From Euclidia mi (Eukaryota > Arthropoda > Insecta > Lepidoptera > Erebidae), in contig OX123205.2 in assembly GCA_944739405.2 (NCBI GenBank), positions 33,996,475 through 34,060,474 on the forward strand: DNA of 64,000 nucleotides. The letters are read 5' to 3'. Every line of letters begins with the position of its first letter. Position 1 is the first letter of the stretch. Positions 21,823 through 33,374 of the stretch are shown piece after piece. The notes below the pieces were generated by a model. The model searched no databases and was not told the origin of the DNA. It saw nothing but the letters and a program-made list of their open reading frames with translations. The position numbers and the translations under genes are program-made.

Positions 21823-24089
21823 TATTCTATGCGACCCTTGATTGCATTTGCGTAAAGTTATCACACACAACACTTATGACTAGTACAGAATGTATGCCTA
21901 GTTCGGGCGATGTCTTTGGTCAATAAGCTTCCGAATAAAATAAAAAAAGTTTTTTAAATTGCAAACTTGACACCACGGACTACGCCGCGCATAGAACATA
22001 AACATAGGTAAGTATTATACTGATATTACACGCTAACAAACATTAATATGGACATCAACAAATGCGTATTTAAGTATGAATGTTAATCTTCCGAAAATAC
22101 GTACATACAAATATAAAACATCTACACCGCCATATACTAATATAAAACTTTTTGTGAGTTACTTTTGCATCAACGCTGAGATGAACAGAGGTCATTTGTC
22201 ATAATCAAGCTGGGGAGCCAACATCTAAGATACCTACGAACATCTAAGAACTCTATAGGAGGGATAGGAGGGATAGGGGTAGAGGGGGTTGTTACAGTGT
22301 TGAAAGGTCCCTTCAGAGTAGAGGCTCATTTGTAAAGTCAAACTTATGATAAGATAGGCGATGTTCGATCCGCATCGAAATTGGCAACTTACGTGTGTTT
22401 TAGGCGTCATGTACAGTTTGATAAAGATTCATGCCATTGGCTTTAGGTCACGCGATTTTGAATTAATGTTTGTTATGACAGTTGAAATTATTTTTTAACG
22501 ATTACGGCAAACTTCCTGTAAGAATGTTATATCTAATAAAGTGTTGAGGTTTATAAAAGCTAGTGTTGTATCTATATTAATACTTGAAGAGCAATTTTTG
22601 TTTTCCTTTTAGCGCATCGATCGCATGTGTATGTGTCTAGAATTTGCCCTAGACAGACTGAGAATTGTTTGTAGGCACAGTGGAAGCTAATTTATATTCA
22701 TCCAGTTGTTCTAAAGCAATCAAATGTCTGACATATATTACTGAGATTCTCAGCGATAACAAATTATAATGTAGAATTACCTGTATGTTCACTGATGTCA
22801 GGCCTGGAACTAAGTTAGGGAAAAACAAACAAAACTAAGGTGGCCACGATAGATTGAATGAATTATCCACTTAGCTGTTCCTCCAAACTTGTTGTCTTCA
22901 GGGCACGAGGCACGTTCACAAAACTTTTCACAAATGTTCAATATGTCACAAACCTTGCCGGAAGTCAAAAGCGGCAATCTAAAGATTTCACAAACTATTC
23001 GCGTAGCTACAAGGATGTGCTTTTCAAACGGCGATCAATTATTTCAATTCAATTACAAACCCACGCAAGACAGCAAACGGCGTCTTAATTTTTTTCAAGG
23101 CGGGAAGGAAGTGACAGTTCAGTGTGACCATTGTCAGAAATTTTCAATAGACTAAACAAAATGTTACTCAATCGATCTAATCGATTTGACTTATAATAAA
23201 AACTAATTCTATTTCAAACAGTATGATATGGCAAAGTTATGCGTATTGTATGTGTGGTGTGTGGCAAAATCATTCCGGCAAACCAATAAATCTTTCTGAA
23301 AAGTTTTATGAAAAACCGCGACCGAAACCATGCAGAATTAGTGTTTGGAAAATCTATTTTTAGCTCTTTTGTCGATGCTCAGCAAAGTCAAATCCGTGTA
23401 TCGCAAAATTACCCTAATCGACAAGCGTGCATGAAATATGGTGAAAGTAAGAACTTTTAAGTACTTTTCGAGAAGCTGGGGTGAAAATACTAGTGATAAA
23501 TTGACTTATGTTAGCAGTCAAAAATCAGAAAATCTTTAAATTATTTCGAAGAAACTTATTTAATTCCTATGTTTAAGATATTACAAAAATAAAATCCTTT
23601 ATGATTTATTATGAATATAAATCATAAGTCGGACCGCGGGCTTCAAAGTGATGATGAAGTCTTGGATGTAACTGGAATAACACTAGGACGATGATGATGA
23701 TGATGATTATAATTATGTAGCCCGTGATATGTTCAAGTAGGAGAAAGATTCTTACAATACCCTAAACATTCCCACTAAGCATTAAAAAGCTATATCGGAA
23801 TAAGGAAACTTGTACTACTTTGTGCGGCCTTGGCAAAAATAATTCAAATTATTTATTTTTTATTTTTTATTAACAGACTCACGCCTGTATCTACTACTGC
23901 TACTGAGAATTCGGAAAAACCCAGTAATTCCAATTACCTACTCTGATTATTTACATTTTATTTGTGTATTGACGGCCGGTTCTTTTTTTGTACATACTCG
24001 TGAAGGTGAAAGGTGCATATTGTAACCATGGCAAAATATCTATGACATGCCATAATTATGTACCGAAATCTGACTAATTTCTTCCCTCC
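21823..24089. other. No gene seen
   Basis: Nothing recognised apart from a purine-rich tandem (gggataggagggatagggg near 22,261) and a GATGAT microsatellite near 23,690-23,712. Overlapping small frames at 22,858-23,155 have no domain. Confidence 0.35.
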
Positions 24090-24432
24090 TTAACACTTAG
24101 GGACTCGCTACAGGGTCCAATGAACCCAGACCTTCATAATTTCTTCCATAACATCAAAACTTTTACATTTGTGACGTTGCCGCTCTAAGTACCTTTCAAC
24201 GTTAGAGTAGCACGGCAGACGGCATTCTTAGTTGTCAGTTGGCGCGCTGCGTGTGAGTGCAACGGACGTGAAAGGTGTGTATGGGTCCACTAGACCCTGT
24301 AGCGAGTAAAGTTTTGCTTAAAATGAATGATAACAGAAATTACAGCAGTTAGTCTGAATCTTATGATAAAAAAGTAGCATAATTCCTTGTATTTTTGTAG
24401 ACAAAATAGGATTAAGAAAACAATAAATATAA
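24090..24432. mobile_element. piggyBac-like MITE, left part
   Basis: TTAA (24,090-24,093) is followed by the terminal motif CACTTAGGGACTCGC and a subterminal ctacagggtccaatgaaccc. An inverted subterminal copy (gggtccactagaccctgtag) sits at 24,279-24,298. A matching end in inverse orientation, with TTAA, lies on the far side of the gypsy element at 36,903-36,924. The TTAA target and these termini fit non-autonomous piggyBac-like elements. An alternative is a shorter MITE ending near 24,320, independent of the right part. Confidence 0.5.
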
Positions 24433-24946
24433 TGTAGAAGATAGAACTCCTTGCTGGATCTGGGCGAGCAATCAAACACCTCGTCACGATGTTGCAATAT
24501 TTTATTCCTTATCACACGTACAGTATATTTAATAATTAAATATAGCGCTATACTTATATTTACTTTACAAGTAAGGATGTGTTCCTTATCTGGAAGCTAC
24601 AATCAGAATGAATTCTGCTGGCCAGAAATATATTAATGACGGTTTACATTTGACATCGGAAATACTTTTTAATCAAATGAGTGACAGTTATGTTTTCTTG
24701 AACCAGAGTCAATTTAGTGATTATTTAACTGACAAATGTATTAATTTTAAGACGGTATTCAAATATATATTATAACAAATTTTACAAGCTAAATTATTTA
24801 ATTTCAGAACGGTATTTGAAATACATACTAAAAGTATGTATTTCAAATCTATGTCTAACAATTTATACAAAGGTCAAATGAGTGATTATTTCTTTACATG
24901 AATCAAATGTTTTAATTTAATCTCAGTGTTTTAAAACAATCTAACA
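24433..24946 (-). repeat. Gypsy 3' LTR
   Basis: On the plus strand it starts TGTAGAAGATAG and ends AATCTAACA. It matches 36,238-36,750 with about four differences, including one single-base indel near 24,762. A partial repeat of its inner edge (gaatcaaatgattaatctaaca) lies just inside at about 24,983-25,006, possibly a small duplication next to the polypurine tract. Confidence 0.9.
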
Positions 24947-25364
24947 CTCGACCGTCCTGACACCGTGTATGTCCCCATACACGAATCAAATGATTAATCT
25001 AACACTTGGCCAGCAGTTATTTACTTTAGAAATTACGTTAATCTTAACATAGTTACTAAGTATAAGGAGAATATTATACAATAAAATTACCTCTGTATTA
25101 CATTACAATAAGGCAATAGTTATTGTTTCCGTCATATCAAGTTACAATCAAAGGTTAATTAATTTTACTAAATAGAGATAATACAAAAATACATTTCTAC
25201 TTGATTTGTCAATACATTATTTTTGTTAAGGTTACACGCATATCGATGACAAGAATTGTACTGATCTTATGTGCTCCTTTCTAGGGCCACATTACAAACT
25301 CTTAGAATCTCTTGACCACAGATAAACTAAAATAAAGCTAACCTCTCTTAGCGTAAAGCCAAGG

Positions 25365-25805
25365 TCACAACCTCTTAGCAGTACTCAACCAAAGTCCAAA
25401 CTCTAAACTCTTAGCGAGGCAAAGCCAAGGTACAACCTCTTAGCAGGGCCAAACCAAGGTACAACCATTAAAATTCTTAAACAATAGAAGCTAAGGTATA
25501 GTCTCTTGACAAATCTTAATCATAACTCCTAGCGAAGCAAAGCCAAGGTACAACCTCTTAGCAGAGTTCAATCAAGGTACAACCTCTTAGCAGAGCTCAG
25601 CCAAGGTACAAACAAAGCGCTTAGCAAAGCCAAGGTACAAAGCGCTTAGCAAAGCCAAGGTGCAACCTCTTAGCAGAGCTCAGCCAAGGTACAACCTCTT
25701 AGCAGAGCTCAGCCAAGGTACAAACAAAGCGCTTAGCAAAGCCAAGGTACAAACAAAGCGCTTAGCAAAGCTTGTCTATGTGCGAGCTCTTAGCACAGCT
25801 GTGCG
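25365..25805 (-). repeat. Tandem repeats in gypsy 3' region
   Basis: Imperfect units of about 27-30 bases, such as ctcttagcagagctcagcc + aaggtacaa and gcgcttagcaaagcc + aaggtacaa, recur at least twelve times. They form some higher-order doublets. They occupy the non-coding segment between integrase and 3' LTR. A comparable repeat block occupies the same relative place in the LTR element at 38,062. Confidence 0.8.
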
Positions 25806-25899
25806 AAGGCAGTCTCTAAGCATAACTTAACTAATGTACGAAATGAAATATTTTTAGTAGTAATAATATTAAGGAAGACATGTATAATCATAATAATAA

Positions 25900-26225
25900 T
25901 TAGTCAACGTCGTCACTATTGACATCACTATCCAATATCGTCATCGTATCCTCAACGTCAGTATCGGCGTCATCATCATTGAGATTTAACGCGATGTGAA
26001 CCCAAGGCAACATTCGATCAGCCGCCACCGTGGTTGCACGCTTATTTTGCGTCCCGACAAATCCAGGTATTGGAGCAATTCGGTATCTGTCATTGCCTAA
26101 AACGCTTGTTATTCGAAACGGTCCTATATATATATACAAGGGAACGAGCTTCTTGCTCTTCCCATCAGCCTCGAATGTGGTTTTGGTTATTTTGACTAAT
26201 TCACCCTTTTTATACAGACGGACGT
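25900..26225 (-). pseudogene. Gypsy integrase C-terminal part
   Basis: The frame contains the GPF...VLGNDRYRI motif of the GPY/F module that follows the integrase core in many gypsy elements, then a strongly acidic Asp-rich end, terminating at 25,900. It is in a different frame from the integrase core, so a one-base indel near 26,215-26,225 separates the two. This module normally contacts target chromatin. Confidence 0.75.
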
Positions 26226-26935
26226 GCAGGTTGCCTGTTCTTGTCGTAATATTCCTTTTGTTTCAGTTGTTCTTTGTCGATATTATCTTTAACCTCGTGG
26301 CGAATAGTAGCCAAGTCAGTTTCTTTACGAGTTTCAATTAAAATTTCATTCAAGCTAGGGTTGCTTTCACTGTTAATGCCTGTCCCAAACATTACTTCAG
26401 CAGGAGTCCTACCAGTGGTTTTCTGAAGGGTGTTGTTGAGTCCCCACTGAATTTTGCCTAATTGATGATCCCAATCCCTTTCATGATATTTCAGATTCTG
26501 TGCTGTTAGTGAGTCGAGGATAGTGCGGTTATACCTCTCGACTTGACCGTTAGATTTAGGACTAGCAACTGCATTTAAGACATGTTTAATACCCTTGCCT
26601 TCGCAATATGTTTTAAATGCGTGGGAGGTAAAACAGCTGCCTCTATCACTGATTAATCTATCTGGTGTTCTGAATGTGCTAAATATGTCATCTAATACTA
26701 TAATAACGTTTTGCGTTTTTGTGTTCCAAACGGGCTTTATAAAAACGAACTTTGTGAATCCGTCTACAACAACTAAAAGGTAACAATTACCTCTTTTTGA
26801 CTTCACGAAGGGCCCAAGGTGGTCAATATGCAGTGTATGGAATGGCAAACCGACTTTGGGTATTGGATGTAAGTGACCTTCACGAGTATTAGATTTCTTT
26901 TTGGCATAAGCGCATTCGATGCACGCTTCTACGTA
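26210..26935 (-). pseudogene. Gypsy integrase core, interrupted upstream
   Basis: The DDE catalytic residues are visible in order: HIDHLGPF, LISDRGSCFT and the Glu of NGQVERYNRT. The CIECAYAKK part of the HHCC zinc module lies upstream. The catalytic core is therefore intact as sequence. Its 5' side is cut at 26,935 by the LINE cluster, the first half of the zinc module lying beyond 33,375. The two sides are in the same phase once the insert and one copy of the 7-bp duplication are discounted. An indel near 26,220 shifts the frame at the end. Confidence 0.85.
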
Positions 26936-26956
26936 ATAATAATAATAATAATAATG

Positions 26957-28054
26957 GCTTTCTGAATGTCAAGACCCTACACAACCGCGAGGTGTGCAAT
27001 CTCAGAGAATATTTTCTCCGGGCGAACGTGGACATGCATCGAGATGTTGTCGCAGTGGACAATGGACTCACCCCGCTCAAGTTGGCTAAGGAGAACTGGC
27101 GCATACCTGTAGTACTCAGTACTGATGATCGCAAGCGTGTGTGGCAGAGCAAGGAGCTTCATGGCAGGTTCCATCGGGCTCTGTATGGACCCGATGTAGA
27201 CTTATTAGCCTCGGTGAACTGGCTACGCTTCGGTGACCTCTTTGGGGAAACCGAAGGGTTTGTTTGTGCAATTGCTGACGAAGTTATCAAGACGAATAAC
27301 TACCGGAAATATATCCTGAGGGATGGCACTACCGATATTTGCCGTGCGTGTCACCAGCCTGGTGAATCCCTCAGGCATATTGTTTCCGGTTGTTCACGTC
27401 TTGCTTACGGCGAGTACTTGCACAGACATAACCAAGTAGCCAGAATCATTCACCAGCAACTTGCTCTGAAATACAAACTTGTAGACATCGAGGTACCGTA
27501 CTACAGGTATGTGGCAGAGCCAGTTCTCGAAAATGGCCATGCCACATTGTACTGGGATCGATCTATCGTCACAGACAGGACTGTTGTAGCCAACAAACCT
27601 GATATTGTGGTGATAGATCGATCAGAGCGCCTCGCAATAATTGTTGATGTCACCATTCCCCATGATGAGAATCTCGTGAAAGCCGAGAAAGATAAACAGA
27701 TTAAATATCTGGACTTGGCTCACGAGATTGTCGACATGTGGGATGTGGACTCGGCAATTATTGTGCCGATAGTTGTGACGGTTAATGGTCTAATAGCCAA
27801 GAGCCTCGATCGTCACCTTAAGAGGCTCGCGTTGGGTGCTTGGGTGAAGGGTCTGATGCAAAAGGCAGTTCTTCTCGACACGGCACGTATTGTGAGGAAG
27901 TTCCTGTCTCTGGAGCCCTAACCACTGGCAGCTTGGACCCTGTGCCCGATGCTGGTGGGACCCCACGGTTAATTTTATATTTTTAAATGTGTTTTTTTTT
28001 TAGTGAATGATATATTTAAAAATGTAATTTTAATTTGAAAAATAGGAAATAAAG
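26957..28054 (+). mobile_element. Dong/R4-type LINE, 5'-truncated copy A
   Basis: The copy is flanked on both sides by TAA repeats (26,932-26,956 and 28,056-28,082). It begins abruptly inside the region that corresponds to 30,898 of copy B and runs through the 3' UTR. Dong of Bombyx mori is known to insert in TAA repeats, and both the protein type and the target agree. Confidence 0.85.
26992..27921 (+). CDS. Dong-type ORF C-terminal part, open (partial)
   Basis: An uninterrupted frame of 309 codons that continues open upstream to the truncation point, so the ATG at 26,992 is not a biological start. It lacks the RT domain. It contains the post-RT region, a CCHC zinc motif (CRACHQPGESLRHIVSGC), and the restriction-like endonuclease signature KPDIVVIDRSERLAIIVDV typical of R2/R4/Dong-group LINEs, where it nicks the target. 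It ends LSLEP. It differs from copy B at many residues, so the two are separate insertions from related lineages rather than a tandem duplication. Without RT it cannot mobilise itself. Confidence 0.8.
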   Translation: MCNLREYFLRANVDMHRDVVAVDNGLTPLKLAKENWRIPVVLSTDDRKRVWQSKELHGRFHRALYGPDVDLLASVNWLRFGDLFGETEGFVCAIADEVIKTNNYRKYILRDGTTDICRACHQPGESLRHIVSGCSRLAYGEYLHRHNQVARIIHQQLALKYKLVDIEVPYYRYVAEPVLENGHATLYWDRSIVTDRTVVANKPDIVVIDRSERLAIIVDVTIPHDENLVKAEKDKQIKYLDLAHEIVDMWDVDSAIIVPIVVTVNGLIAKSLDRHLKRLALGAWVKGLMQKAVLLDTARIVRKFLSLEP

Positions 28055-28082
28055 ATGATAATAATAATAATAATAATAATTT

Positions 28083-31000
28083 GTATAACAGTTTTGCGGT
28101 ACAATTTATATAGTAAAACAACTAAAAGAAGATACAATATCCGATAAATATACAGACATAATTTATAAAAACCATAAAATCAGAAGAAATAGTATTTAGA
28201 AAAACATAGCGAAGATGACACCTTGTGTCAAATGGAAAATTGTAAACAATAATAAATAATGATAATATCAAGAAATATATATGTTGACGAGAGCCAGAGC
28301 AGCAGTAGCACGACTTAGACCCCCGGACTCGTCACTCAGCTCCGCCTCACAGCCGCCGGCACCAGCGCCAGCATCGCCGAGCGTTGAGGCGTCGAGCTCG
28401 TCGAGCGACGAGTATTTTTCCCCGCCGTCGTCGCCACCACCAGCACGTCGCCGGGGAAGAGGCCGGCCACCCTTACGCTTGGGACCCCGAGACCCACCGG
28501 TTTCGAACAGGGCCCCCGCTACCGGTGGTGATGTGCACCGCATGAGATGGACACAATCCATGAACGAAAATGTCATGCGGGCATATTTTGTGGCTACAGA
28601 GGGAGGTACCAACCTTACGGCGTACCGTGATCGCATGCTGTCTCTGTTTCAGGGCTTGAAACCGGCTGTCAACGTCTCGGCACAGCGACTGTCGGATCAA
28701 GTGCGAGCCATCCAGCGCTGCCGCCTGCTTGATGACGACGCACTTGAGAGGCTACGCTCAGACTTGCCAGTTATCCCTGCCAACCAACCTCCTACACGCA
28801 ATGTAGCTTCAGTGCCAAACATATTGCACAGACAACAAGAAGGAGGTGAAGAGGTGGTAGACAGGGATACACAAGTAAGTACCCAGTGCATTGATAAGAT
28901 GAGGAGTGCTTTGGAGTGTGCCATTGGGGAATATCGGTACGTTGCATTGCAAGACAGACCTCGGCTGCCGCGTTTGCCCACGCATAAAAAGAATATGGCG
29001 CTTGTGTGTGCCCTGGATTCACTATTGCCTATTTACTTAGACAATAGTGAAAATCTTAGCGATACGCACTCAATTCTGTACTGTGCGGCTGTAGTGGCAT
29101 GTCGAGTAGCTAATATTAAAATAGGAAACAGTTTTGATATTGCTCCTCGAGATGCCGTCCCGGCTTGGCAGCGTAGAATTGAGCGGCGTATTGCTGAGAC
29201 CAGGGCACTCATAGGCAAACTAATCTGCTTCAGGTCGGGCAATACCCGCCCGAGAGTGATGCGTTTTGTGAACCGGGCGTTTAAAGGAACGGGACTCCGT
29301 CCTCAAGAGTATGAGTCACGGGTCACAGAACGCATCGACCTCCTGAAGCAGAAAGTTTATGCGTGGGCAAATCGTATCAAACGATACAAGAAAAGGGTAG
29401 CCCGATACTCCCAAAATCGCGCATTCCAAAGAGATGAGAAGTTGGTTTAAAGAAAAAGGGAGCGACCTGACCCACGTGTGGATGATGGAAGTCGGCCAGA
29501 TGATGCGAATACGATTGAATTTTCGCGCAGCATATGGTCGACTCCCATCAGCCATACGGAAGATGACTGGATTAGAGATGTTAAACGATCATGTGAGGCA
29601 ATACCTCACATGGAGCCCGTAGCCATTGACACCACAGATGTATATTGTGCAGTCCGTCAGTTAGCCAACTGGAAATCGGCAGGACCGGACGGGCTGCACA
29701 ATTTCTGGTTAAAATGGCTACGCAGCGCACATGCTCGTTTGGCTTCTCAATTTAAGTCATCTCTGGATTCAGGGTCGCTGCCTAGTTTTATGACAACTGG
29801 CGTAACTCATCTGCTCTTTAAGGCTGGTAGTACCACGGAGCCTACGAACTATAGGCCTATAACTTGCCTGCCTACAATGTATAAAGTTTTTACATCCATT
29901 TTGAGAACGAAATTAGAAGCACATATATTTAGAAATAACATCTTATCTGTATCTCAAAATGGATGTAGAAGCGGGGCCCGTGGTACTAAAGAGCTACTCC
30001 TTATCGACATGACCATAAGCCAACAGGTTCGCCGTAGTCGAAAGAATCTGGCGACATGCTGGATAGACTATAAGAAGGCCTATGACTCTGTGCCACATAC
30101 GTGGCTCTTGAGGGTGCTGGAGCTGTACAAAGTTGATGCAACTCTATGCACCCTCTTGAAGGCATGTATGGGGCAGTGGAGTACGGTGATTCGCTATCCA
30201 GGGTGTCAACAGCCTTGCGGGTATGGCGTACCTATAAGGATCAAGCGGGGTATTTTCCTAGGCGACAGTTTGAGTCCACTATGGTTTTGCCTAGCACTGA
30301 ACCCACTGAGCACTTTGCTCGAAAGTTCAGGGCTAGGCTATAGATTGCAGAGTAGAGGTCAAGTTATTTCCCACCTCCTTTTCATGGATGACCTCAAAAT
30401 ATTTGCCTCCACTGACCCCCAATTAACTGAGTTACTAAAGATAACTGAAAGCTTTAGTAATTCAATTAAGATGGGGTTCGGTGTGGATAAATGTGCGGTC
30501 ATGCATGTAAGGCGAGGCAGGAGTGTGGAATCTGATGGTATAGAACTTTCAGATTTCACACAACTTAGGTCACTCTCTGCAACCGAAACCTATAAATATC
30601 TGGGTATGTCGCAGGCATTATGCATTGATGAGGCTGGCATGAAACAGTCGTTGCAGGCGCGTTTCTTTGGCCGCCTGAAGAAAGTTTTAAAAAGCTTTCT
30701 TTCGGGCGGAAATAAGGTGCGTGCCTGTAACGGTTGGGCCATGCCGGTCTTAATGTACTCCTTCGGCATACTCAGATGGACTCAGACGGAATTGGACGCC
30801 TTGGATAGGAAAGTTCGTTGTCTACTCACCACATACCGGATGCATCACCCGCGTTCGTCAGTGATGAGATTGTACATCCCGCGGAAGTGCGGGGGTCGGG
30901 GCTTCTTAAGTGCCAAGACCCTCCACAATCGCGAGGTGTGCAATCTCAGAGAATACTTTCTCCACACTGCCACGGGTGTGCACCGAGATGTGGTTGCTGT

Positions 31001-31998
31001 GGACAACGGACTTACCCCGCTGGGTCTGGCCAAAGAGAACTGGCGCAAACCTGCCGTACTTGGTGTAGAGGAGCGCAGGGAGGTATGGAGGGGCAAAGAG
31101 CTGCATAGACGATTTTACCGGGCCTTGCATGGGCCCGATGTAGATTTTCCAGCTTCGGTGTCCTGGCTGCGTTTCGGCGATCTTTTCGCCGAAACAGAAG
31201 GTTTTGTATTTGCAATTATGGACGAAGTTATCATGACGAACAACTACCGGAAGTATATTCTGAGGGATGGGACGGTCGACATATGTCGGGCATGTCACCA
31301 GCCTGGTGAATCGCTCAGACATATAGTATCCGGTTGTTCTCGTCTTGCCAACGGCGAATATTTGCATAGACACAACCAAGTAGCCAGGATTGTCCATCAG
31401 CAACTTGCCTAAAAGTACCAACTTGTCGACTCCGAAGTACCGTACTACAGGTATGTGCCCGACCCAGTTCTTGAAAATGGTCGTGCTACTCTGTACTGGG
31501 ATCGGTCTATCATTACTGACAGAACTATTGCGGCTAACAAGCCGGACATAGTGGTGATAGACCGATTAGAGCGCCTTGCAATGATCATCGACGTCACCAT
31601 ACCCCATGACGAGAATCTCGTGAAAGCCGAAAAAGATAAACAAATTAAGTATTTGGACCTGGCTCACGAGATTGTCGACATGTGGGATGTTGACTCGGCG
31701 ATCATTGTACCGATAGTCGTGACCGTAAATGGTCTTATTGCCAAGAGCCTCAACCACCACCTCAAGAGGCTCTCGTTAGACGGCTGGATCAAGTCCTCTA
31801 TACAGAAGGCAGTATTGCTGGACACGACACGCATCGTTCGGAGGTTCCTCTCTCTGGAGCCCTAACCACCGGTAGCTTGGTCCCTGTGCCCGATGCCGGT
31901 GGGTCTCCGTGGCCCTGTTTTATATAGTTATTTTTTTTTTTGTTAAGTGATTTTATTATATAAAATAAGATCAATGAGAATGAAAATAAATAAAGAGG
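28083..31998 (+). mobile_element. Dong/R4-type LINE, near full-length copy B
   Basis: TAA repeats precede it (28,056-28,082) and follow it (31,999-32,010). A 5' UTR of about 200 bases, a single long protein frame and a 3' UTR with gtgcccgatgccggtggg and T-rich blocks are present. The 3' UTR aligns with that of copy A. Confidence 0.85.
28281..31865 (+). pseudogene. Dong/R4-type LINE protein with two nonsense codons
   Basis: One frame of 1,195 codons including the stop, from ATG 28,281 to TAA 31,865, interrupted only by TAA at 29,448-29,450 and at 31,410-31,412. Order of domains: a Ser/Pro/Ala-rich start with an AT-hook-like RRRGRGRPPL (about residues 54-63); a DNA-binding-type RMRWTQSMNENVMRAYF segment (near 88-104); RT from about 440 to 760 with WKSAGPDGL, NYRPITCLPT, the motif A Asp in DYKKAYD (602) and FMDD (701-704); a CCHC zinc motif from residue 1,002; and the restriction-like endonuclease with PD at 1,088-1,089 and DV at 1,104. 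Motif B reads FLGDSLSP where QGDSLSP is usual. Elements of this clade have one ORF, so the stops are inactivating. Copy A has a sense codon at the second site. Confidence 0.85.
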
Positions 31999-33374
31999 AA
32001 TAATAATAATCTTTATTGTACACCAAACGAATTTAACACAGAAATTACAATAGATAAATATATGTTGCACAAACGGCGGCCTTATCGCTAAATAGCAATC
32101 TCTTACAGGCAACCCTTATGGAAAAAGAGAAGTAAGGAGCCAGACATAGGGCAGTTTTGGCGTAGTAGGATACTAGTGATACAAAATATGAATACACACT
32201 ATACTATACAAATAAACTAATAACTATACTATAATATAAATACATATATACATACAATACATATATACATACAATAATATAATGAATTAAGTAATGGGAG
32301 TAGACAATAGTAAAAAAAGGGAGAAAAAGAAAGTGTGAGTTTGACAATGTTATGGAAAGTTAAAGAGATAAGTAGTGGTTTTTAACTAATTTTTTAAAGG
32401 ATGTGATATTTTGAGCCAGTTTGATGGAAACAGGCAATGCATTCCACAACCGTGCCGCTTGAACAGTAAAGGATTTATCGTAAAAAGTAGTGGAATGCAT
32501 TGGAATTTCCAATCTCAAATTTACCGATGACCTAAGACCCGATCTTGAATGAGAGTCACTTAGGAACTTGAAGCGTTCTTTCAAATAAGATGGAGAAGAA
32601 GGATTGAAGAGAATATTATAGAGTAAGGAAAGAATGTGAGTATTCCGCCGAAGGCGAATTGGCAGCCACTTGAGCTTATTGCGGAAATTAGAAACGTGAT
32701 CATATTTACGTAATCCAAATATGAACCTAATACAGAAGTTTTGAAGACGCTCAAGCTTATCAAGTTGCTCCTCAGTGAGATCTAGATAGCTGACATCGCC
32801 ATAGTCAAGGATAGGTAATAGAAGAGAGTTTGCAAGTGCAATCTTAGTGGCAATCGGCAGAAAGTTCCGCAGTTTTCGCAAAGTCCCCGCCGCAGCAAAC
32901 AATTTGCGACTAACTTCAGTGATTTGTGGTCCCCAAGATAGAGTTTTGTCAATATAAACACCTAAGTCCTTCACGCAATCACTTATAGGTATTGGGATAC
33001 CACCAAAAGTAATTTGGGGTAGCAGATTCCAGTCAATGCGAGAAATCATCCTGGGACTACCAACAACGATAATCTGTGTTTTCAAAGGGTTGATCTGCAA
33101 ACCAAATCTCAGGCTCCAAGCAGATATCCGTTCTAAATCGGAGTTCATGATGCGAAATGCTTCAAACAGCTCATCTGCAGGTGCCTGTGTATAAATTTGA
33201 AGATCATCTGCATAAAGGTGGTAGGATGACTGAAGTTGATAGGAGATGGAATTTATGAAAATTGAGAAGAGTAATTGAGAGAGAACGCCACCCTGTGGAA
33301 CGCCGGCTGTCGTATTACACCACGAAGAGAAAGAGTCTTCGACCCGTATACGCTGCCGACGACCAAACAGGTAA
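31999..33374 (-). mobile_element. CR1/Rex-type LINE, 5'-truncated
   Basis: A minus-strand LINE whose 3' tail is (ATT)n, now divided among 31,999-32,010, 28,056-28,082 and 26,936-26,956 by the Dong insertions. It is 5'-truncated at 33,374 within the RT domain. An (ATT)n-like microsatellite tail rather than poly-A is a trait of the CR1/Rex/L2 side of LINE diversity. Confidence 0.8.
32360..33373 (-). CDS. CR1/Rex-type LINE RT, C-terminal part (partial)
   Basis: The frame is open without interruption from the truncation point to TAA at 32,360 (about 338 codons); the ATG at 33,148 is internal. It shows RT motif B (TAGVPQGGVLSQLLF), the catalytic YADD, the LRFGLQINPLKTQ region, and the typical post-RT tail FTVQAARLWNALPVSI ... 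VKNHYLSL. The enzyme would copy LINE RNA at a nicked target. Missing are the endonuclease and the first RT motifs. There are no stops in the remaining part, which together with the fresh target duplication suggests a fairly young insertion. The exact clade (CR1, Rex, Daphne or Kiri) is uncertain. Confidence 0.8.
   Translation of the reverse strand, partial: YLFGRRQRIRVEDSFSSWCNTTAGVPQGGVLSQLLFSIFINSISYQLQSSYHLYADDLQIYTQAPADELFEAFRIMNSDLERISAWSLRFGLQINPLKTQIIVVGSPRMISRIDWNLLPQITFGGIPIPISDCVKDLGVYIDKTLSWGPQITEVSRKLFAAAGTLRKLRNFLPIATKIALANSLLLPILDYGDVSYLDLTEEQLDKLERLQNFCIRFIFGLRKYDHVSNFRNKLKWLPIRLRRNTHILSLLYNILFNPSSPSYLKERFKFLSDSHSRSGLRSSVNLRLEIPMHSTTFYDKSFTVQAARLWNALPVSIKLAQNITSFKKLVKNHYLSL

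Larger units (their letters stand above)
26936..33374. mobile_element. LINE cluster inserted in gypsy integrase
   Basis: CTACGTA occurs directly at both edges (26,929-26,935 and 33,375-33,381), a 7-bp target duplication. Inside are a minus-strand CR1/Rex-type LINE with an (ATT)n tail and two plus-strand Dong/R4-type LINEs set in that TAA tail. Confidence 0.85.

Noticed and set aside
25365..25805. CRISPR-like repeat array
   Set aside because: Units are degenerate tandem repeats with no unique spacers, in an animal genome, inside a gypsy 3' region.
29448..29450. Programmed stop separating two ORFs in the Dong-type LINE
   Set aside because: Dong/R4-type elements have a single ORF, the frame continues without shift on both sides, and a second stop occurs at 31,410 where copy A has sense. 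Plain nonsense mutation is simpler.
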